From the NCBI GenBank assembly GCA_025357835.1, contig JANYLM010000094.1, positions 1 through 64,000 on the forward strand: a DNA stretch of 64,000 bases, in the 5' to 3' direction. The translations under genes and the position numbers were made by a program. Shown here piece by piece: positions 50,358 through 59,441 of this stretch. Origin of the DNA: Gammaproteobacteria bacterium (lineage in GTDB: Bacteria > Pseudomonadota > Gammaproteobacteria > Steroidobacterales > Steroidobacteraceae). Below the pieces are notes generated by a model. The model was not told the DNA's origin. It did no database searches and worked only from the letters and a program-made list of their open reading frames with translations. The number at the start of each line of letters is the position of its first letter. Position 1 is the stretch's first letter.

Positions 50358-51572
50358 ATGATCTCCACCATTCTCATAATAGGCGGCGGCCAGGCTGGCG
50401 CACAGGCAATCGACACCCTTCGGCGAGAGGGTTTTGCCGGCCGATTGGTGTTGATCGGTGACGAACCGGAGCTGCCCTACCAGCGGCCGCCGCTGTCGAA
50501 GAAGTACTTGTCAGGCGAAATGGCGGCTGATCGGCTCCCGTTCCGGCATCGCGCCTTTTACGACGAACATCGAGTCGAACTTAAACTGGGCAAGCGCGCC
50601 GTGCGGCTTGACGCCGCCGCCCGGCAAGTGACGCTGGCCGACGGGGAGAATTTGACCTATGACCGATTATTGCTGTGCCTTGGCGCGGAATCGCGCCGGC
50701 TCAACTGCCCGGGGGCCACTCTGCCGGGTGTGCACTATCTGCGCGGCCTTATCGATGTGCCGCCTATTCAGGCAGGTCTTAAACCTCAGGCACGCATTGT
50801 CATCATCGGCGGTGGCTACATCGGACTCGAGGCGGCAGCGACGGCGCGCAAGATGGGCTGTGAGGTCACAGTGCTGGAAATGGCCGACCGGCTCATGAAT
50901 CGCGTCGTCGCACCCAGCGTCTCGCGCTATTTTGCCGAGGAACACCGCGCCCACGGCGTCAACATCATCTGCGATACACGAGTTGTACACCTCGCAGGCC
51001 AGGGGCGCATTGAACGGGTGGTTTGCGCCGACGGCGGCAGTCACGCGGCGGACCTCGTCATCGTCGGCGTCGGGGCCATTGCGACGACTGAGCTTGCGAG
51101 CGCGGCCGGCTTGGCCTGCGACAACGGTATCGTAGTCGACGAATATTGCCGCACCGGCGATGCGGCAATCTATGCCGCGGGCGATTGCACCAATCATCCG
51201 TCGCTGCACTTCGGCCGCCGGGTGCGCCTCGAATCCGTGGATAATGCTTTCGAACAGGCGAAAGCCGCAGCGCTCAATTTAATGGACCGGTCGGTCGCGC
51301 ACGATCGGGTGCCTTGGTTCTGGTCCGATCAGTTCGACAATAAATTACTCATTGTCGGGCTCTCACAGGACCATGACGGCCAGGTGTTGCGGGGCGATCC
51401 TGCCTCGCGCAGCTTCAGCGTCTGCTACCTCAAGGGTCGGGAATTGCTTGCGGTGGAGGCCGTCAACCATTCAAAGGACTACATGGCGGCGCGCAAGCTC
51501 ATTGCCGATCGTACGCTGCTGAATGTCGACAAGCTGGCGGACAGCGCCATCGCTCTCAAAGAAGCGATCTAG
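50358..51572 (+). CDS. FAD-dependent ferredoxin reductase
   Basis: The 404-residue product belongs to the putidaredoxin/rhodocoxin reductase family: FAD site ILIIGGGQAGAQAIDTLRREG (two pieces), second Rossmann site IVIIGGGYIGLEAAATARKMG (two pieces, NAD), and the FAD-end motif IYAAGDCTNHPS. A C-terminal domain with WSDQFDNKLLIVGL is also typical. It passes electrons from NAD(P)H to a 2Fe-2S ferredoxin, encoded by the next gene, whose GTG start overlaps its TAG. The final acceptor, usually a P450 or Rieske oxygenase, is not in this window. Confidence 0.92.
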   Translation: MISTILIIGGGQAGAQAIDTLRREGFAGRLVLIGDEPELPYQRPPLSKKYLSGEMAADRLPFRHRAFYDEHRVELKLGKRAVRLDAAARQVTLADGENLTYDRLLLCLGAESRRLNCPGATLPGVHYLRGLIDVPPIQAGLKPQARIVIIGGGYIGLEAAATARKMGCEVTVLEMADRLMNRVVAPSVSRYFAEEHRAHGVNIICDTRVVHLAGQGRIERVVCADGGSHAADLVIVGVGAIATTELASAAGLACDNGIVVDEYCRTGDAAIYAAGDCTNHPSLHFGRRVRLESVDNAFEQAKAAALNLMDRSVAHDRVPWFWSDQFDNKLLIVGLSQDHDGQVLRGDPASRSFSVCYLKGRELLAVEAVNHSKDYMAARKLIADRTLLNVDKLADSAIALKEAI

Positions 51573-51898
51573 TGCCCAAGATCGTATTCACCGAACCCGG
51601 CGGCGGCCGGCGTGAGATAGAGGCACCGCTCGGCATCACCCTGATGGAAGCGGCCCGGCAACATGGCGTGCAAGGTGTGGTCGCGCAATGCGGCGGCGCC
51701 TGTGCCTGCGCCACCTGCCATGTGTATGTCGACCCTGCGTGGCTCGCAAGGCTCGAGCCGCGCGAAGAAATGGAAGAAGCCATGCTGGAGACCGCCTGGG
51801 AGCCGCGTGACAACAGCCGTCTCAGTTGCCAGATCCATATCACGGCGGATCTGGACGGCATGCCGGTCACCGTGCCGCAACGCCAGGGTCAGGGCTAG
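51572..51898 (+). CDS. 2Fe-2S ferredoxin, adrenodoxin/putidaredoxin type
   Basis: The 108-residue product has the cluster cysteines Cys40, Cys46, Cys49 and Cys86 in the C-x5-C-x2-C...C order of the adrenodoxin branch (AQCGGACACATCHVYVD, NSRLSCQIH); Cys44 is extra. It is fused in expression to the upstream reductase by a stop/start overlap. Members feed P450s, or in some organisms serve in Fe-S assembly. The direct pairing with a reductase favours an oxygenase or similar partner elsewhere. Confidence 0.93.
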   Translation: MPKIVFTEPGGGRREIEAPLGITLMEAARQHGVQGVVAQCGGACACATCHVYVDPAWLARLEPREEMEEAMLETAWEPRDNSRLSCQIHITADLDGMPVTVPQRQGQG

Positions 51899-51936
51899 TC
51901 GCGACCCCGTTCGCCGCCGGCTGCTCGCGCTTAAGG

Positions 51937-54900
51937 CTACTCGAAAACAATCAGCAGATCCTTGGTGTCGACTTGCAAGCCAGGCCGCGCCAAGACTTCC
52001 TTGATCGTCCCGCCACGCTCGGCGCGCACGGTGGTTTCCATTTTCATCGCTTCCAGAGTCAGCAGCGCTTCGCCTTTGTTGAGCTTTTGGCCCATATGGA
52101 CAGGCACGGTGGCTATGGTGCCGGGCATGGGGGCGCCCACATGACCCGCATTACCCGGTTCGGCTTTTCGCCGCGGCGGCCGCTTCGCGACCTGGCTGCG
52201 ATCCGCCACGCGAATCGGCCGCGGCTGCCCGTTCAACTCAAAAAATACCGTGCGCGTGCCGTCGTCGTGCGGATCGCTGGTGGTCACGTAGCGCACGATC
52301 AATGTCTTGCCGCGCTCTAGATCGATGTTGATCTCTTGTCCGGAGTCCATTCCATAGAAGAACACGGCCGTCGGCAGGGCGCTGACATCGCCGAAGGCAC
52401 TGCGGTCGGCCGCGTAGTCGACGAATACCTTTGGGTACATCAAGTAAGAAGCGAGTTCATTGTCGGTGATTGCTCGACCTACTTTGGTTTCAGCAAGCTG
52501 GCGCTCCGCCTTAAGGTCCGCCGGCGGCAGCAATTCACCCGGGCGCACCTTAAGCGGGGCCTTGCCGCCAAGGACTTTGTTTTGCAGACCCGCGGGAAAG
52601 CCGCCGACCGGTTGGCCTAGATCGCCGTGAAACAAGTGTACGACTGAATCGGGAAAGGCGATTTCGACCGCAGGATCAAGCACCGCTTCGCGCGTGAGTC
52701 CGCTGGTCACCATGGTGATGGCCATGTCGCCGACCACTTTGGAGGTGGGAGTGACCTTGATGATATCGCCGAACATGTCGTTCACCTGAGCATAGGCCTG
52801 CGCAACTTCCGGCCAACGGTGATCGTCGATTCCAAGCGATCGCGCCTGCTCGCGCAGATTGGTGTACTGCCCCCCCGGCATGCCATGCACATATACTTCT
52901 GAGGCACCCGCACGAATGTCGCTTTCGAAGGCGATATAGCCGCGACGCACCTGTTCCCAATAGGTCGAGATGACCCGCAATTTGTCCGGATCGAGCCCCG
53001 CATCGCGAGGACCGAAACGCAGCGCCTCGACTATGGAGCCCAGATTCGGCTGTGAGGTCAGGCCGGACAACGAGTCGATGGCGCCGTCCACCGCGTCGAC
53101 GCCCGCTTCGATCGCGGCCAGCACACTGGCAGCGGCGATCCCGCTGGTGTCATGCGTATGGAAATGAAGCGGCAGACCCACTTCTTCTTTAAGTGCCTTG
53201 ACCAGCGCCGCCGCCGCCCGCGGTTGACACAGGCCTCCCATATCCTTGATGGCAAGCACATGCGCGCCCATAGCCCGCAATTCCTTGGCGATCTTGACGT
53301 AGTACTTCAGGTCGTACTTGGTTTCTCGAGGATTCGTCAAATTGCCGGAGTAGCAGATCGCCGCCTCGCAGAGCGCCCCTGAGTTCCGGACCGCCTCGAT
53401 GGCGACTTTCATATTGTCGACCCAATTCAGGCAATCGAATACTCGGAACACATCGACGCCGGCATCGGCCGCGCGTCCGACAAAATGCCGCACCACATTG
53501 TCGGGATAGTTGGCGTAGCCGACGGCATTGGCCGATCGGAACAGCATCTGCAGCAGCAAATTGGGCATGGCTTCGCGAAACGCGGCGAGGCGCGCCCAGG
53601 GGTCTTCGCGCAGAAACCGCATGGCCACGTCGAAGGTGGCGCCGCCCCAGCATTCCACCGACAGTAGCTGGGGCAGCAATCCGGCGTAGTACGGCGCGAT
53701 CAGCGCCATATCGTGGGTGCGAAACCGCGTCGCCAGCAACGACTGATGCGCATCGCGCATGCTGGTGTCGGTCAGCAGGATGCGGGACTGTTGTAGCATC
53801 CAGTCGGCAAACTTCTCCGGTCCGAGGCTCGCAAGCTTCTGCTTGCTGCCGGCCGGCGGCGTCTCTAATTGGGTGCGCGGCAGCCGCGGAAACACCGGCT
53901 GCCTGGGCCTGGCTCGACCCTTCACCTCGGGGTTGCCGTTGACGATGACATCGCCGATGAAGCTCAACAGCCGCGTCGCCCGATCGCGCTTGCGCGGACT
54001 GCGAAACAGTTCCGGAGTCTGATCGATGAACTTGGTGGTGTAGTCGGCGGAGACGAAACGCGGATGCATGATCAGTTGATCAAGGAACCGCAAGTTGGTC
54101 ACCACGCCGCGAATTCGAAACTCCCACAGCGCACGATGCATACGTGCGATGGTCTCTTCGGGGGTGGGAGACCAGGCGGTCACCTTGACCAGCAAGGAAT
54201 CGTAGAAGCGGGTAATGATGGCACCGGCGTAGGCCGTCCCGGCATCGAGCCGTATCCCGAATCCGGCCGGGCTGCGGTAGGCCGTGATGCGCCCATAGTC
54301 GGGCACGAAGTTGTTTTCGGAGTCTTCGGTGGTGACGCGGCATTGCAGTGCATGGGCATTGACCCGAATATCTTCCTGCCGGGGCACGCCGCTCTCCGCG
54401 GTACCGATCCGCGCACCGGCAGCGACGCGGATTTGCGCCTTGACCAAATCGATACCCGTCACGCATTCGGTGACGGTGTGCTCCACCTGAATGCGCGGGT
54501 TGACCTCGATGAAGTAGAACTTGCCGGTATCGGCGTCCTGCAGGAACTCGACGGTGCCGGCGGCACGATAGCCCACGGCGCGGCCGATTTTAAGCGCCGC
54601 CTCGCACAAATCGGCGCGCTGCTCTTCGCTGAGGAAGGCCGCCGGAGCGCGTTCCACCACCTTTTGATTGCGGCGCTGCACTGTGCAATCGCGCTCATAC
54701 AGATGGACCAGGTTGCCGTGTGAATCGCCGAGGATCTGCACTTCCACATGCCGCGCGCGCCGGATCAGCTTCTCGAGGTAAACCTCATCCTTGCCGAAAG
54801 CCGCTTTGGCTTCGCGCCTTGCGGCCGCCACCGTCTCGATGAGTTCTCGGTCGTCTTCCACGATGCGCATGCCGCGGCCGCCGCCGCCCCAACTCGCTTT

Positions 54901-55398
54901 GAGCATCACGGGAAAGCCGACGGCATGTGCCATGGCGAGCACTTCGGCGTGGTCGGCGGGCAGGGGTGGAGTCGCCGCCATCACCGGCACCCCCGCTTCG
55001 GCGGCCAAATTGCGCGCTTCCACCTTGTTGCCCAGCCGCCGCATGGTGTCCGGCAGAGGTCCCACGAACACGATACCGGCGGCCGCACAGGCTTCCGCAA
55101 ACTCGGGACTCTCGGACAAGAAGCCGTAACCCGGATGAACGGCATCGGCCTTTGCCTCGGTGGCGATGCGAATGATGTCCTCGATGTCGAGGTAGGCGTC
55201 GATCGGGCCCTTGCCGTCGCCCACCAAGTAGCTCTCGTCGGCTTTGGTCCGATGCAGCGAGAACCTGTCCTCTTGCGAGTGTATGGCGATGGTGCGTATG
55301 CCGAGCTCGGTTGCGGCGCGCATGACACGAATGGCAATTTCACCGCGATTTGCGATGAGGAGGCTCTTAATAGCACCTGTCTTGGGAAATGGTTTCAT
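51937..55398 (-). CDS. pyc: Pyruvate carboxylase, single-chain
   Basis: Makes oxaloacetate from pyruvate and bicarbonate with ATP and biotin. The start at ATG 55398 gives 1153 residues, the normal size. In order: biotin carboxylase domain (LLIANRGEIAIRVMRAATELG at the N terminus; ASWGGGGRGMRIVEDDREL; FIEVNPRIQVEHTVTE), carboxyltransferase domain (DTSMRDAHQSLLATRFRTHDM; VECWGGATFDVAMRFL; HTHDTSG) and a C-terminal biotin domain with biotinyl lysine in LEAMKMETTV. Single-chain enzymes are less common in Gammaproteobacteria than PEP carboxylase. It faces the isoaspartyl peptidase gene. Confidence 0.96.
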   Translation of the reverse strand: MKPFPKTGAIKSLLIANRGEIAIRVMRAATELGIRTIAIHSQEDRFSLHRTKADESYLVGDGKGPIDAYLDIEDIIRIATEAKADAVHPGYGFLSESPEFAEACAAAGIVFVGPLPDTMRRLGNKVEARNLAAEAGVPVMAATPPLPADHAEVLAMAHAVGFPVMLKASWGGGGRGMRIVEDDRELIETVAAARREAKAAFGKDEVYLEKLIRRARHVEVQILGDSHGNLVHLYERDCTVQRRNQKVVERAPAAFLSEEQRADLCEAALKIGRAVGYRAAGTVEFLQDADTGKFYFIEVNPRIQVEHTVTECVTGIDLVKAQIRVAAGARIGTAESGVPRQEDIRVNAHALQCRVTTEDSENNFVPDYGRITAYRSPAGFGIRLDAGTAYAGAIITRFYDSLLVKVTAWSPTPEETIARMHRALWEFRIRGVVTNLRFLDQLIMHPRFVSADYTTKFIDQTPELFRSPRKRDRATRLLSFIGDVIVNGNPEVKGRARPRQPVFPRLPRTQLETPPAGSKQKLASLGPEKFADWMLQQSRILLTDTSMRDAHQSLLATRFRTHDMALIAPYYAGLLPQLLSVECWGGATFDVAMRFLREDPWARLAAFREAMPNLLLQMLFRSANAVGYANYPDNVVRHFVGRAADAGVDVFRVFDCLNWVDNMKVAIEAVRNSGALCEAAICYSGNLTNPRETKYDLKYYVKIAKELRAMGAHVLAIKDMGGLCQPRAAAALVKALKEEVGLPLHFHTHDTSGIAAASVLAAIEAGVDAVDGAIDSLSGLTSQPNLGSIVEALRFGPRDAGLDPDKLRVISTYWEQVRRGYIAFESDIRAGASEVYVHGMPGGQYTNLREQARSLGIDDHRWPEVAQAYAQVNDMFGDIIKVTPTSKVVGDMAITMVTSGLTREAVLDPAVEIAFPDSVVHLFHGDLGQPVGGFPAGLQNKVLGGKAPLKVRPGELLPPADLKAERQLAETKVGRAITDNELASYLMYPKVFVDYAADRSAFGDVSALPTAVFFYGMDSGQEINIDLERGKTLIVRYVTTSDPHDDGTRTVFFELNGQPRPIRVADRSQVAKRPPRRKAEPGNAGHVGAPMPGTIATVPVHMGQKLNKGEALLTLEAMKMETTVRAERGGTIKEVLARPGLQVDTKDLLIVFE

Positions 55399-55451
55399 CG
55401 GTGAATGATGATAGCCTTGCGACGTCTGAGCGACCAGGGGAACTGAATAAG

Positions 55452-56369
55452 ATGTTTGGGCTAGCGATTCACGGCGGTGCAGGTACCTTACCGCGCGCTG
55501 AAATGGGCGCCGAGATGGAACTGAACTATCGTGCCGGTCTGCGCGCCGCACTCGATGCCGGCTGCGCGGTATTGCAAGCGGGTGCCTCGAGCCTGGATGC
55601 CGTGACGCGCGCCGTCGTGGTGCTCGAGGACAATCCATTGTTCAACGCAGGCCGCGGCGCGGTGTTCACGCACGACGGCCACAACGAATTGGATGCCGCC
55701 ATCATGGACGGCAAGACGCTCAAGGCCGGCGCAGTGTGCGGCGTGACCCATATTAGGAATCCCATCGAATTGGCGCGCACCGTCATGGAGCATTCGGAAT
55801 ACGTCATGCTCAGTGGTGCGGGAGCGGAAGAATTTGCCCTGAGCCGTGGCTTCGCGTTCGTGCCGACCAGCTACTTCCACACTCCGGAACGTTGGCGCCA
55901 GCTCGAACGCATCCGCAGCGGCGATGCCAGACTCTCGGCCCTCACCATATCTCATGTGGGTACGGTGGGAGCGGTTGCGCTGGACGGGGAGGGCCGGCTG
56001 GCCGCGGCCACCTCCACCGGCGGCATGACTGGGAAACGCTATAACCGCATCGGCGATTCGCCCATCATCGGCGCGGGAACCTACGCCGACGACCGTTCTT
56101 GCGCGGTGTCGGCCACCGGACATGGGGAAGTGTTTATTCGCGCCGCGGTGGCCCACGATATTTGCTCGCGCATGCGCTTCGGCGGCCGCACCTTGGCCGC
56201 GGCGGTTCGCGAAGTCGTCCTTGAGGAGCTACCGGCGCTGCAGGGTGATGGAGGGGTCATCGCCATCGACCGCAGCGGCGAGATCTGCATGGAATTCAAT
56301 TCCGAGGGAATGTTTCGCGCTAGTAGAAAGTCAAGCGAGGATGCGCGAATTGCTATCTATCGGCCTTGA
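55452..56369 (+). CDS. iaaA: Isoaspartyl peptidase / L-asparaginase (Ntn hydrolase)
   Basis: Cleaves beta-aspartyl dipeptides from damaged proteins and hydrolyses asparagine. The start at ATG 55452 (MFGLAIHGGAGTLPR) gives 305 residues. The enzyme is made as a precursor that cuts itself before Thr171 (SHVG-TVGAVAL), which becomes the nucleophile. The beta-subunit marks ATSTGGMTGKRYNRIGDSPIIGAGTYAD (two pieces) and TGHGEVFIR are in place, so self-processing and activity are expected. No signal peptide: cytosolic. Transcribed opposite to pyruvate carboxylase. Confidence 0.93.
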   Translation: MFGLAIHGGAGTLPRAEMGAEMELNYRAGLRAALDAGCAVLQAGASSLDAVTRAVVVLEDNPLFNAGRGAVFTHDGHNELDAAIMDGKTLKAGAVCGVTHIRNPIELARTVMEHSEYVMLSGAGAEEFALSRGFAFVPTSYFHTPERWRQLERIRSGDARLSALTISHVGTVGAVALDGEGRLAAATSTGGMTGKRYNRIGDSPIIGAGTYADDRSCAVSATGHGEVFIRAAVAHDICSRMRFGGRTLAAAVREVVLEELPALQGDGGVIAIDRSGEICMEFNSEGMFRASRKSSEDARIAIYRP

Positions 56370-56455
56370 GCGCAATAGCGCCTGTCTAGCCCCTAACACC
56401 GCTGTGTTTGTGGCTGGTGGTACTCGGCAGAAGGTTGGGTACGCAACACCCGGCG

Positions 56456-57250
56456 TCAGACGGCACATTGACCGCGGCGCTTTTCGAAGCGGCCCGTTCT
56501 CAATTTGTGGTATTCGGCTTCCAGAACCAAACCATCCCGCGCCACCAGCTCGTGCAGCAGGCAGGCTTCGAGAAAGCGCAGGCGGCTGGTCTTTTCGTGC
56601 ATGTAGTGGACGGAGGCGCCGAACAAATTGGCGGCGATCAGCGCCAGCGCATCGTAGCCGAACTCGCGGCTCGGCAGCTGCAGAGCCGTGCCCGCGACAA
56701 GATAGACGAACATGATGACCCCATTCGCGGCGACCGCGTGGTAGAAAATCAGGCTACCCATGAAATAAATGAAAATTACGGTCAGCATCAAGCCAGGAAA
56801 AAGCATCGACATGCCGCCTAGAGTGGCGATAATCTGAGTCGCGACCACACCCAGGCCGACGATGGTCGAGACAATGATCGCGATCGGTGGGTAGATCCGC
56901 TGGCGTTGCGGCGAGAAACTCGACGCCAGTCCGATCAGCAGCAGCGGGATGATTACCAGCACGTGGATGAGGCCGGGGATACGATTCAGCTCAGAGCCGA
57001 GCGCTATCGATTCCATGGCGGAGAAGGCGATGGTGATGATCACAGCCAGGCACAAATTCACGCGCGTGTGCAGCAAGTTCTCGTCGTAATGCCTGCGGCG
57101 AAATTCACTTTCGAGTTCCGGATTAAAGGTAAGCCAAGGAAAGCCCGCCTGCAATTGGCGCGCTTGTGGGGAATCCGGTAGATCTGCTGTGGGAATACGC
57201 ACGGCGTTGTTCATTCCCTGCACCGTACTCACTTCCAACCTCTCGCTCAA
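56456..57250 (-). CDS. Six-helix membrane protein, probable diguanylate-cyclase sensor part without GGDEF
   Basis: The 264-residue product has about six membrane helices (residues 65-225) and then a short linker RLRFLEACLLHELVARDGL, the sequence that normally precedes a GGDEF domain (LLxELAxRDGLTGL). After ARDGL the sequence departs (VLEAEYHKLRTGRFEKRRG) and stops, so the catalytic domain is absent. It looks like a truncated membrane sensor; the part after 56456 shows no GGDEF in any frame I looked at. Whether it still senses something is open. Confidence 0.6.
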   Translation of the reverse strand: MSERLEVSTVQGMNNAVRIPTADLPDSPQARQLQAGFPWLTFNPELESEFRRRHYDENLLHTRVNLCLAVIITIAFSAMESIALGSELNRIPGLIHVLVIIPLLLIGLASSFSPQRQRIYPPIAIIVSTIVGLGVVATQIIATLGGMSMLFPGLMLTVIFIYFMGSLIFYHAVAANGVIMFVYLVAGTALQLPSREFGYDALALIAANLFGASVHYMHEKTSRLRFLEACLLHELVARDGLVLEAEYHKLRTGRFEKRRGQCAV

Positions 57251-57359
57251 TGACGTGCGCCCCTCTTTGAAGCAAAAAGCTTTGGGAGCGGCCTCCGAAT
57301 TATGTTATGAAAAAAGCTGCTGCCGCACGCTGCCGACCGCAAGGATCGGAACGGGTATC

Positions 57360-58940
57360 TCAATCAGCCAGGTAGTGACCGAGATACGTATCGAAATCCG
57401 AGTTCTCTGCGGCCTCGATGCGCGCCTGCGCGTCGTGCGACTCGCGTGCCGCCGCCGCGAATTCGGCAAGGCGGCGTTCGTTGGGTGGATACAGCCCGAG
57501 GAAGTAGTCCTTGTGCAATTTGGACATTCGCTGCGCGAGGTGGAAAAAAGATTCGCCGGTCTGTCGCATTTCCGTCAACAGCCGCGCCGAGGGCGTGCGC
57601 TCGACATCGTCGATTTTCGCCCGCTGCTGCTCGAGAGCGGAAGTATACGGTCGCGCCGACTCGCCGTGATCGAGCAGTTCGCACAGACCCTGCATGGCGT
57701 CGAGCAACTCGCGCGCCCAATCTTGCATGGGAAAATCTCGCCCCCCGCGCTTCAGCATGAGCTTCGGTTCGCGGCCGCGCCGGGCAACCAGCAAGTGGTT
57801 GGCATCCAGGCTCGCCTGTTCACCCAGTCCTATCGGCGCGCTCTCGCGCAACAGACACAGCGCGAGAAAAGCTTCCAGGAAGCGCAGTTTGTTCTGATTG
57901 ACGCCGACCGGGTCGAAGGCGCTCACATCCAGCGCACGCACTTCGACGTATTCCACTCCGGCCCTTTGCAACGCCTTGGTCGGCCGCTCGCCGGAGCGGG
58001 CAACGCGTTTCGGCCGGATGAAACTGTAATATTCGTTTTCTATCTGCAAGATGTTGGCGTTGAGTTGCTGGTATACGCCGTCGACCTTGACGCCGATCTT
58101 CTGATAGGGCGGATAGGGCGTGTCTATGGCTTGCTTCAGATCGCGCACGTACTCGTCCAAGCTGTTGACGGACACGCTCACCGTCGCTTGATTCTTGTTG
58201 CGATATCCGATATCGCTCATGCGCAGCGAGGTTCCATAGGGCTCGTAGAAAGTGTCGCCGTCGAGCGCGGCCAGAGTGCTCTCGCGTCCCGCGAAAAAAC
58301 TCTTCGATACCGCCGGCGACGTGCCGAACAGGTACAACACCAGCCAGCCGTAGCGCCGATAATTGCGCAGCACGCCGAAGTACTGCTCTGACGCAAAGCT
58401 CTGCTGCGACTGTTTGGACTGATTGATGTCCTCGAGGACGCCCCACAGGCGCGGAGAAAAGGAATAGTTGAAATGCACTCCGGAAATCGCCTGCATGATG
58501 CGTCCGTAGCGCGCACCTAGGCCATGCCGATAGATTGTCTTCATCCTGCCGACGTTCGAAGTGCCGAATTGCGCGAGAGGAATGCTGGCATCGCCGTCCA
58601 GGGCGCTCGGCATGCTCGTCGCCCACAGCAATTCATCATCCAGGTGGCGATACACGAATTGGTGGATGTCGCACAAATACTGTAGTAATTCCCAGGTCTC
58701 GCCAAAGGGCGGGGTCACCAACTCAATGAGCGACTCGGAAAAATCCGTAGTGATATTTTCGTTGGTCAGTGGCGCACCGAGAGCGGCGGGATGGCGCGTT
58801 TGCACGATGTCGCCGGCAGGCGAGACGCGCAACGACTCCTTTTCTACGCCCTTGCGGCCGCCGCGCAGCACACCTCGTTCGCCGGAATTAAAGAGCCCCG
58901 CAAGCCGGCGCTCGAATATCTTGTCAACCACGTTACGCAA
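57360..58940 (-). CDS. gshA: Glutamate-cysteine ligase (GshA, proteobacterial type 1)
   Basis: First step of glutathione synthesis. The 526-residue product has the family opening (RRGGRKGVEKESLRV, with ATP/glutamate-contact residues GVEKESLRV), TTDFSESLIELVTPP, and HFNYSFSPRLW. YEPYGTSLRMSDIGYRNK and VEYVEVRALDVSAFDP are typical of the E. coli-type enzyme (518 residues). The substrate fits with the neighbouring cysteine supply and with gloA. No gshB is nearby. Confidence 0.95.
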   Translation of the reverse strand: MRNVVDKIFERRLAGLFNSGERGVLRGGRKGVEKESLRVSPAGDIVQTRHPAALGAPLTNENITTDFSESLIELVTPPFGETWELLQYLCDIHQFVYRHLDDELLWATSMPSALDGDASIPLAQFGTSNVGRMKTIYRHGLGARYGRIMQAISGVHFNYSFSPRLWGVLEDINQSKQSQQSFASEQYFGVLRNYRRYGWLVLYLFGTSPAVSKSFFAGRESTLAALDGDTFYEPYGTSLRMSDIGYRNKNQATVSVSVNSLDEYVRDLKQAIDTPYPPYQKIGVKVDGVYQQLNANILQIENEYYSFIRPKRVARSGERPTKALQRAGVEYVEVRALDVSAFDPVGVNQNKLRFLEAFLALCLLRESAPIGLGEQASLDANHLLVARRGREPKLMLKRGGRDFPMQDWARELLDAMQGLCELLDHGESARPYTSALEQQRAKIDDVERTPSARLLTEMRQTGESFFHLAQRMSKLHKDYFLGLYPPNERRLAEFAAAARESHDAQARIEAAENSDFDTYLGHYLAD

Positions 58941-58963
58941 TACCTCGATCCTCGACCGTCGAT

Positions 58964-59437
58964 CTACGGCAGCTCGGCAACGACCTCGATTTCAACGAGG
59001 AATCCCGGATCCACCAAACGCTGCACCTGTACCCATGAGGTCGTCGGCAGCCGCTCTTTGTCGTAATACTCGAAACGCAAATCAGAGGCCTTCAGCAAGG
59101 CGTCCATGTTGGTCGTATAAATGGTCTCTTTGACGACTTCGTCGAACCCGGCCCCGTGCGCGGCCAGCGTGCGGCGAATATTGGAGTAAGCAGCACGCAT
59201 TTGCCCCGCCATATCGCCGACCGCCACCAGACGCCCGCTCTGATCGGCGGCGACCGAGCCGGAAATATACAGTGTTTTGTCGATCAACACGGCCTGGGAG
59301 TAGCCGAAGTCCTTTTCATAGGGGTTCAGGTGGAACACTTGCTTGATGCGCGGCGCCGGCGGTTCCGGTTCGCGTTCACAGGCGGTCAGCCCCAACGTCG
59401 ACGCCACCCAAGCAACGAGGATTACTCGGCCCAGCAC
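58964..59437 (-). CDS. Exported RidA/YjgF-family lipoprotein
   Basis: RidA proteins hydrolyse reactive imine/enamine intermediates in the cytosol. This 157-residue product starts at GTG 59437 with a signal peptide ending in LTAC (Cys20), so it should be a lipoprotein outside the cytoplasm. The RidA fold is complete: YSQAVLIDKTLYISGSVAADQ, MAGQMRAAYSNIRRTLAAHGAGFDEVVKETIYTTN (two pieces), and Arg140 (SWVQVQRL) equals the catalytic Arg105 of E. coli RidA. It follows the SRPBCC gene by four bases. The stop is 23 bases from the gshA start. Confidence 0.85.
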   Translation of the reverse strand: MLGRVILVAWVASTLGLTACEREPEPPAPRIKQVFHLNPYEKDFGYSQAVLIDKTLYISGSVAADQSGRLVAVGDMAGQMRAAYSNIRRTLAAHGAGFDEVVKETIYTTNMDALLKASDLRFEYYDKERLPTTSWVQVQRLVDPGFLVEIEVVAELP

Positions 59438-59441
59438 GCGT

